NCBI GenBank assembly: GCA_964391325.1 | Contig: CAYMJM010000018.1 | Location: 1-16,301, forward strand | Length of the DNA: 16,301 nucleotides | Origin: CAYMJM01 sp964391325 | GTDB lineage: Bacteria > Patescibacteriota > Dojkabacteria > B142 > JAFGMG01 | Direction of reading: 5' to 3' | Shown: one piece after another, positions 13,976 through 16,301 of the stretch | Numbering within the stretch: position 1 is the stretch's first letter | Layout of the letters: each line of letters begins with the position of its first letter | The notes under the pieces: model-generated | Databases searched by the model: none | Told to the model about the DNA's origin: nothing | What the model saw: only the letters and a program-made list of their open reading frames with translations | Made by a program: the position numbers and the translations under genes

Positions 13976-13999
13976 AATTTAAAATACTTTTAAAATTTT
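13976..13999. repeat. AT palindrome within the gatC promoter region
   Basis: AAAATTTAAAA, a 3-nt centre and TTTTAAAATTTT make a nearly perfect dyad (one extra A in the right arm) overlapping the proposed -10 and spacer. It could be an operator or simply AT-rich sequence. Confidence 0.3.
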
Positions 14000-14010
14000 G
14001 ACAGTGCCAA
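13981..14010 (-). promoter_or_regulatory. Candidate gatC promoter
   Basis: On the minus strand TTGGCA (14005-14010, five of six matches), 18-nt spacer, TATTTT (13981-13986). The -10 ends 29 nt before the gatC ATG. The spacer holds an AT-rich inverted repeat. An additional TATAAT at 14034-14039 has no -35 partner at normal spacing. Confidence 0.4.
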
Positions 14011-14147
14011 AACTCAAAAAGCGAATAATAAACATTATACCCCTTTTTCTCCAAAAAATGGAATATAGGCAGGATAGAATATAAGAAGTTTAAAAATATA
14101 CTACTGTACGGCATTATTTATCTAACGTAGAGGTATAGATTTCCTTA

Positions 14148-14831
14148 CTATAATTCTATCGTATTTCCCAAGACAACATCATCAGGTGTATCTATATTGA
14201 TCTCCCATAATGCTTTGATAAGTGCAAGCTTATCTCTTAGTGAGTACTTCCACTCATCCGGATACTTGGATGAATCAGCAATTACACCTATTGACTCCAC
14301 TCCCAAGGCATTGCATGTGTACAAGGCTCGGTCCATGTGAAATCCCTGTGTTACAAGAATTGCAGAGGTGAGGTCAAAAATTTCACGTGCCCGTAAACAA
14401 GTGTCATATGTTCTCCTGCCTGCGTAATCAGGTTGGAGCATAACATCTGGCACTCCAAGCTCTTTTGCCATAGCTATCATCGCAGATGGTTCGTCATAGT
14501 TGGCATATCTATTATCACCAGACATTATGATTTTCTTTGCTTTGCCTGCCTGATATAAATCCACTGCTACTTGTACTCTATCTCGCAAAATGGGACCAGG
14601 TTCACCATTTAACAATCCAGCTCCAAAAACAATAACAACATCGCTGTCAATTTCACTAATTTCTTTATATTTACGATCAGAATAACTATAAGAAACGAGA
14701 AAATGTATCAAGAACGGAGCAAGTGCAAGAGAAAGTGTAATAATAGAAAGCAGTGCGAGCATCTTTCTCCAATTAGAAAAAAACGCCTTGAAATTTAAAT
14801 AGTATTTTCTAAAAAATCTTTTCTGTTTCAT
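14148..14831 (-). CDS. SanA/YdcF-like (DUF218) membrane-anchored protein
   Basis: The protein has 227 residues. A basic N-terminus and one transmembrane helix (about 25-48) place the DUF218 domain outside the cytoplasmic membrane. Domain motifs: DVVIVFGAGL, ILRDRVQVAVDLYQAGKAKK, MSGDN, DEPSAMIAMAKELGVP, a DYAGRRTYDTCLRAREIF segment, and VTQGFHMDRALYTCNALGV. The AG.RTyDt and FH..RAlY patterns are those of the SanA subfamily, linked in Enterobacteria to envelope permeability and vancomycin exclusion; the biochemical activity of the family is not well defined. The start ATG 14829-14831 lacks a Shine-Dalgarno sequence. It precedes gatC by 196 bp and has its own upstream region with a terminator. 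Confidence 0.88.
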   Translation of the reverse strand: MKQKRFFRKYYLNFKAFFSNWRKMLALLSIITLSLALAPFLIHFLVSYSYSDRKYKEISEIDSDVVIVFGAGLLNGEPGPILRDRVQVAVDLYQAGKAKKIIMSGDNRYANYDEPSAMIAMAKELGVPDVMLQPDYAGRRTYDTCLRAREIFDLTSAILVTQGFHMDRALYTCNALGVESIGVIADSSKYPDEWKYSLRDKLALIKALWEINIDTPDDVVLGNTIEL

Positions 14832-14871
14832 GTACTGATGAAACTATACCTAAAAATACTATACATTTTAT

Positions 14872-14923
14872 ACAAAAAAAGAAAGTGAGCTGGCTAACAA
14901 CAAACTAGCGACGCCCACTTTCT
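14872..14923 (-). terminator. Strong orphan terminator upstream of the SanA-like gene
   Basis: On the minus strand AGAAAGTG (14916-14923) pairs with CACTTTCT (14880-14887), with an inner GCTA/TAGC stem, and a run of seven or more T follows (14872-14880). No minus-strand gene ends here: the next upstream minus gene is the methyltransferase, which ends at 15559 on the far side of a plus-strand gene. It could end a small RNA transcribed from 14924-15090, or attenuate the SanA-like gene. Confidence 0.6.
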
Positions 14924-15097
14924 AAAAGCATAGGCAGTAAAACGATAATAGAATAATAGAAAATTTATTACGTGTAAATAACCTATAGTCCAAATTTAAC
15001 GTTTTATGTGGTTGAAAATCTGATCTAGTTTGCATAAACAAAACTTAACAAATTTTTCATATTTTTCTTACATTTATCTTATAGGCTTAAACACTCA
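14924..15097. other. AT-rich intergenic region
   Basis: This gap lies between the SanA-like gene and the SprT-like gene. Besides the terminator at its left end I see no convincing RNA gene. A minus-strand frame of 37 codons (14922-15035) ends exactly at the terminator arm, but its composition is not persuasive. The region probably holds promoter sequence for both divergent genes. Confidence 0.4.
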
Positions 15098-15103
15098 TTG
15101 ACA

Positions 15104-15112
15104 TGCTATAAT
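15104..15112 (+). promoter_or_regulatory. Extended -10 promoter giving a leaderless SprT-like mRNA
   Basis: TGC-TATAAT (TGn at 15104-15106, perfect TATAAT at 15107-15112) ends 6 nt before the ATG at 15119. With the usual 6-7 nt from -10 to start site, transcription begins at or next to the A of ATG. Confidence 0.55.
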
Positions 15113-15118
15113 TTTACT

Positions 15119-15556
15119 ATGAGGGATAATGAATGGCTTGAACATAAAATGTACGAGTTATGGGATAATCATTTTGCCGATGTACCACGCAAAAATCTTG
15201 TTATTATCAAATTTGGAAAAGCAGCAAAAAGGCAGTTAGGGTGTATAACATGGGCAAATTCTAAAACCCAAGGAATAAAACGATCCTTGAAAAATTACGA
15301 AGATGATAAAAGGGTTAGTGTAATCAGAATCACTTCAAAATTTAAAGACCCTGAGATACCCGACCAAGTTGTCCTAGCTACCATAGCGCATGAAATGTGC
15401 CATTATGCACACGGGTTTAACTCTCCGCTGAAACAAGTATATAATCATCCGCACAAAGGTGGTATTATTCGAAAAGAATTACAGAAAAGAGGGCTAGGAA
15501 ATATACATAGCTTCAGTAAGAAATGGCTAAAAGAACACTGGACCCAATATCTTTAA
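15119..15556 (+). CDS. SprT-like zinc metalloprotease
   Basis: The protein has 145 residues. It carries the zinc motif HEMCH (His91, Glu92, His95) preceded by the hydrophobic VVLATIA helix, and a second His-rich segment NHPHKGG (His110, His112) whose position suits the third ligand of SprT-type proteases, followed by a helix IIRKELQKRG. The N-terminal half is an alpha-beta region with GCITWANSK, reminiscent of the SprT beta-sheet. No signal peptide or membrane segment, so cytosolic. Bacterial SprT proteins are poorly characterised; eukaryotic SPRTN cleaves DNA-protein crosslinks, but carrying that function over is speculation. The frame is open from a TTG at 15098, but that stretch holds the promoter, so ATG 15119 is preferred. 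It ends 2 bp from the convergent methyltransferase gene. Confidence 0.8.
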   Translation: MRDNEWLEHKMYELWDNHFADVPRKNLVIIKFGKAAKRQLGCITWANSKTQGIKRSLKNYEDDKRVSVIRITSKFKDPEIPDQVVLATIAHEMCHYAHGFNSPLKQVYNHPHKGGIIRKELQKRGLGNIHSFSKKWLKEHWTQYL

Positions 15557-15558
15557 CT

Positions 15559-16278
15559 TTATCTAGTAAGAATAACATACTTGTTTAGATTGCCTTCCTT
15601 GCCATCTGCTTCGTATTGATTCACTATTTTGAGTCCCTTTGCTTGCATTTCTGTTAGGACTGCTTTTATTTCCTCGTCAGAGAAGCTATGACAGTACCTA
15701 GACAACTTAGAATCGCTCCATCTTAGTAGATAATCTCCATTCTCTAGATTGTCATAATCTTCTCCCAAAATTAACTCCAGCTCAGGCTCTCTGATTCGCT
15801 TGGAGAATATTCTCTCACTTTTCTGATATTGCCAGAAGGAGAGTATAATAAATCCGCTATCTTGCAGAAAATCCATAATTGTCTCTATCAAGCTTAGTCG
15901 GGTTTTGTAACCAGGGATATGATGTAGTAAGCCGAAAACTACTATGAAGTTGTAAGCTCTGTTTATATGACGAAATTTGACGTCAGCCATTAGGTCTATA
16001 TGTTCCAAATTGATTTGAAATCCAGGTATGCCTGAGAGATTCTTTTTTGCCAACTCCAGCAGTTTCGTCGAAAAATCTATACCAGTATATGTGCCATTGA
16101 CATCGAGATGTGTGTGTAAATACTTCAAAAAACGTCCGTTACCACACCCGACATCTAAAATATCGAGCCCTTGCTTCAGATACAGGTCTGCGATTAACTG
16201 CTTCAGTTTATCCCATCCTCTCCAGCCAGCAGTACGGGACTGATCAAAGCTATCAGCTTGATTCTGATAAAACGTCAA
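15559..16278 (-). CDS. Class I SAM-dependent methyltransferase, Trm9/ABH8-like
   Basis: At least 239 residues. The SAM-binding motif I is LDVGCGNGRFLKYL (about 40-53), followed by a motif II-like GIDFS and a post-II FGLLHHIPG segment. The N-terminal YQNQADSFDQSR-x-GW and the C-terminal LLRWSDSKLSRYCHSFSDEEIKAVL resemble the tRNA wobble-uridine methyltransferase group (yeast Trm9, ALKBH8), where a W...RYYH-F..EL pattern is typical. Substrate is not proven by this; a small-molecule methylase is possible. The visible start is a TTG (16276-16278), and the frame stays open to the right edge of the window, so the true start could lie outside. It converges on the SprT-like gene with a 2-bp gap. Confidence 0.8.
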   Translation of the reverse strand: MTFYQNQADSFDQSRTAGWRGWDKLKQLIADLYLKQGLDILDVGCGNGRFLKYLHTHLDVNGTYTGIDFSTKLLELAKKNLSGIPGFQINLEHIDLMADVKFRHINRAYNFIVVFGLLHHIPGYKTRLSLIETIMDFLQDSGFIILSFWQYQKSERIFSKRIREPELELILGEDYDNLENGDYLLRWSDSKLSRYCHSFSDEEIKAVLTEMQAKGLKIVNQYEADGKEGNLNKYVILTR

Positions 16279-16301
16279 ATTTAGTTGGTTTAATTTTTTA
16301 A

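Noticed and set aside
14922..15035. 37-codon minus-strand ORF as a real gene
   Set aside because: No promoter or ribosome-binding signal is clear and such a frame is easily expected by chance; kept only as part of the orphan-terminator observation.
15098..15118. TTG start extending the SprT-like protein by seven residues
   Set aside because: These bases contain the TGCTATAAT promoter, and the ATG at 15119 gives a sensible start.
1..16301. UGA-recoded genetic code (as in Gracilibacteria or Absconditabacteria)
   Set aside because: recJ ends naturally at TGA, and long conserved genes such as gatB, gatA and glyA read through with the standard code.

Overview
The window is AT-rich bacterial DNA (roughly 35-40 % G+C by eye) with tightly packed genes. 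It reads cleanly with the standard bacterial code: recJ ends in TGA and no long gene is broken by in-frame TGA, which argues against the UGA-recoding Gracilibacteria and Absconditabacteria. The start codons lack recognisable Shine-Dalgarno sequences, and several -10 boxes sit only a short way upstream. A small-genome Patescibacteria/CPR-type bacterium fits the gene set and style, but this is inference; no rRNA or ribosomal protein is present to place it.

Layout. At the left, on the minus strand, are a truncated membrane-anchored protein (1-160) and a polytopic membrane protein of about 13 helices (217-1632). A divergent promoter region (1633-1743) separates them from the plus-strand one-carbon pair folD (1744-2640) and glyA (best start 2714, with its own strong promoter). 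Between the convergent ends of glyA and a glycosyltransferase gene lies a 197-bp element with perfect 23-bp terminal inverted repeats and two inverted REP-like units. It supplies the stop codons of both neighbours.

From about 4.26 to 14.83 kb everything is on the minus strand. In transcription order: a SanA/YdcF-like protein, gatC, an ABC exporter, a hairpin-rich 320-bp gap, tRNA-Asn(GUU), gatA, gatB, a secreted and anchored protein of unknown function, recJ, a DUF2085 membrane protein and a GT4 glycosyltransferase. GatCAB makes Asn-tRNA(Asn) and/or Gln-tRNA(Gln) by transamidation, so a tRNA-Asn gene 53 bp upstream of gatA with no visible terminator between them is a functionally sensible linkage. 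gatC, in contrast, is split from gatAB by the ABC gene and at least one intrinsic terminator.

At the right, a 287-bp AT-rich gap carries a strong minus-strand terminator with no annotated gene feeding it. It is followed by a plus-strand SprT-like zinc metalloprotease that appears to be leaderless, and a convergent class I methyltransferase whose 5' end may lie outside the window.

The genes are mostly ordinary core functions. The most unusual material is non-coding: the 197-bp REP/MITE-like element and a possible decayed relative near 11.7 kb, the RNA-like segment between two terminators before tRNA-Asn, the orphan terminator at 14.9 kb, and the repeated 22-nt spacing from -10 box to start codon without a Shine-Dalgarno sequence.
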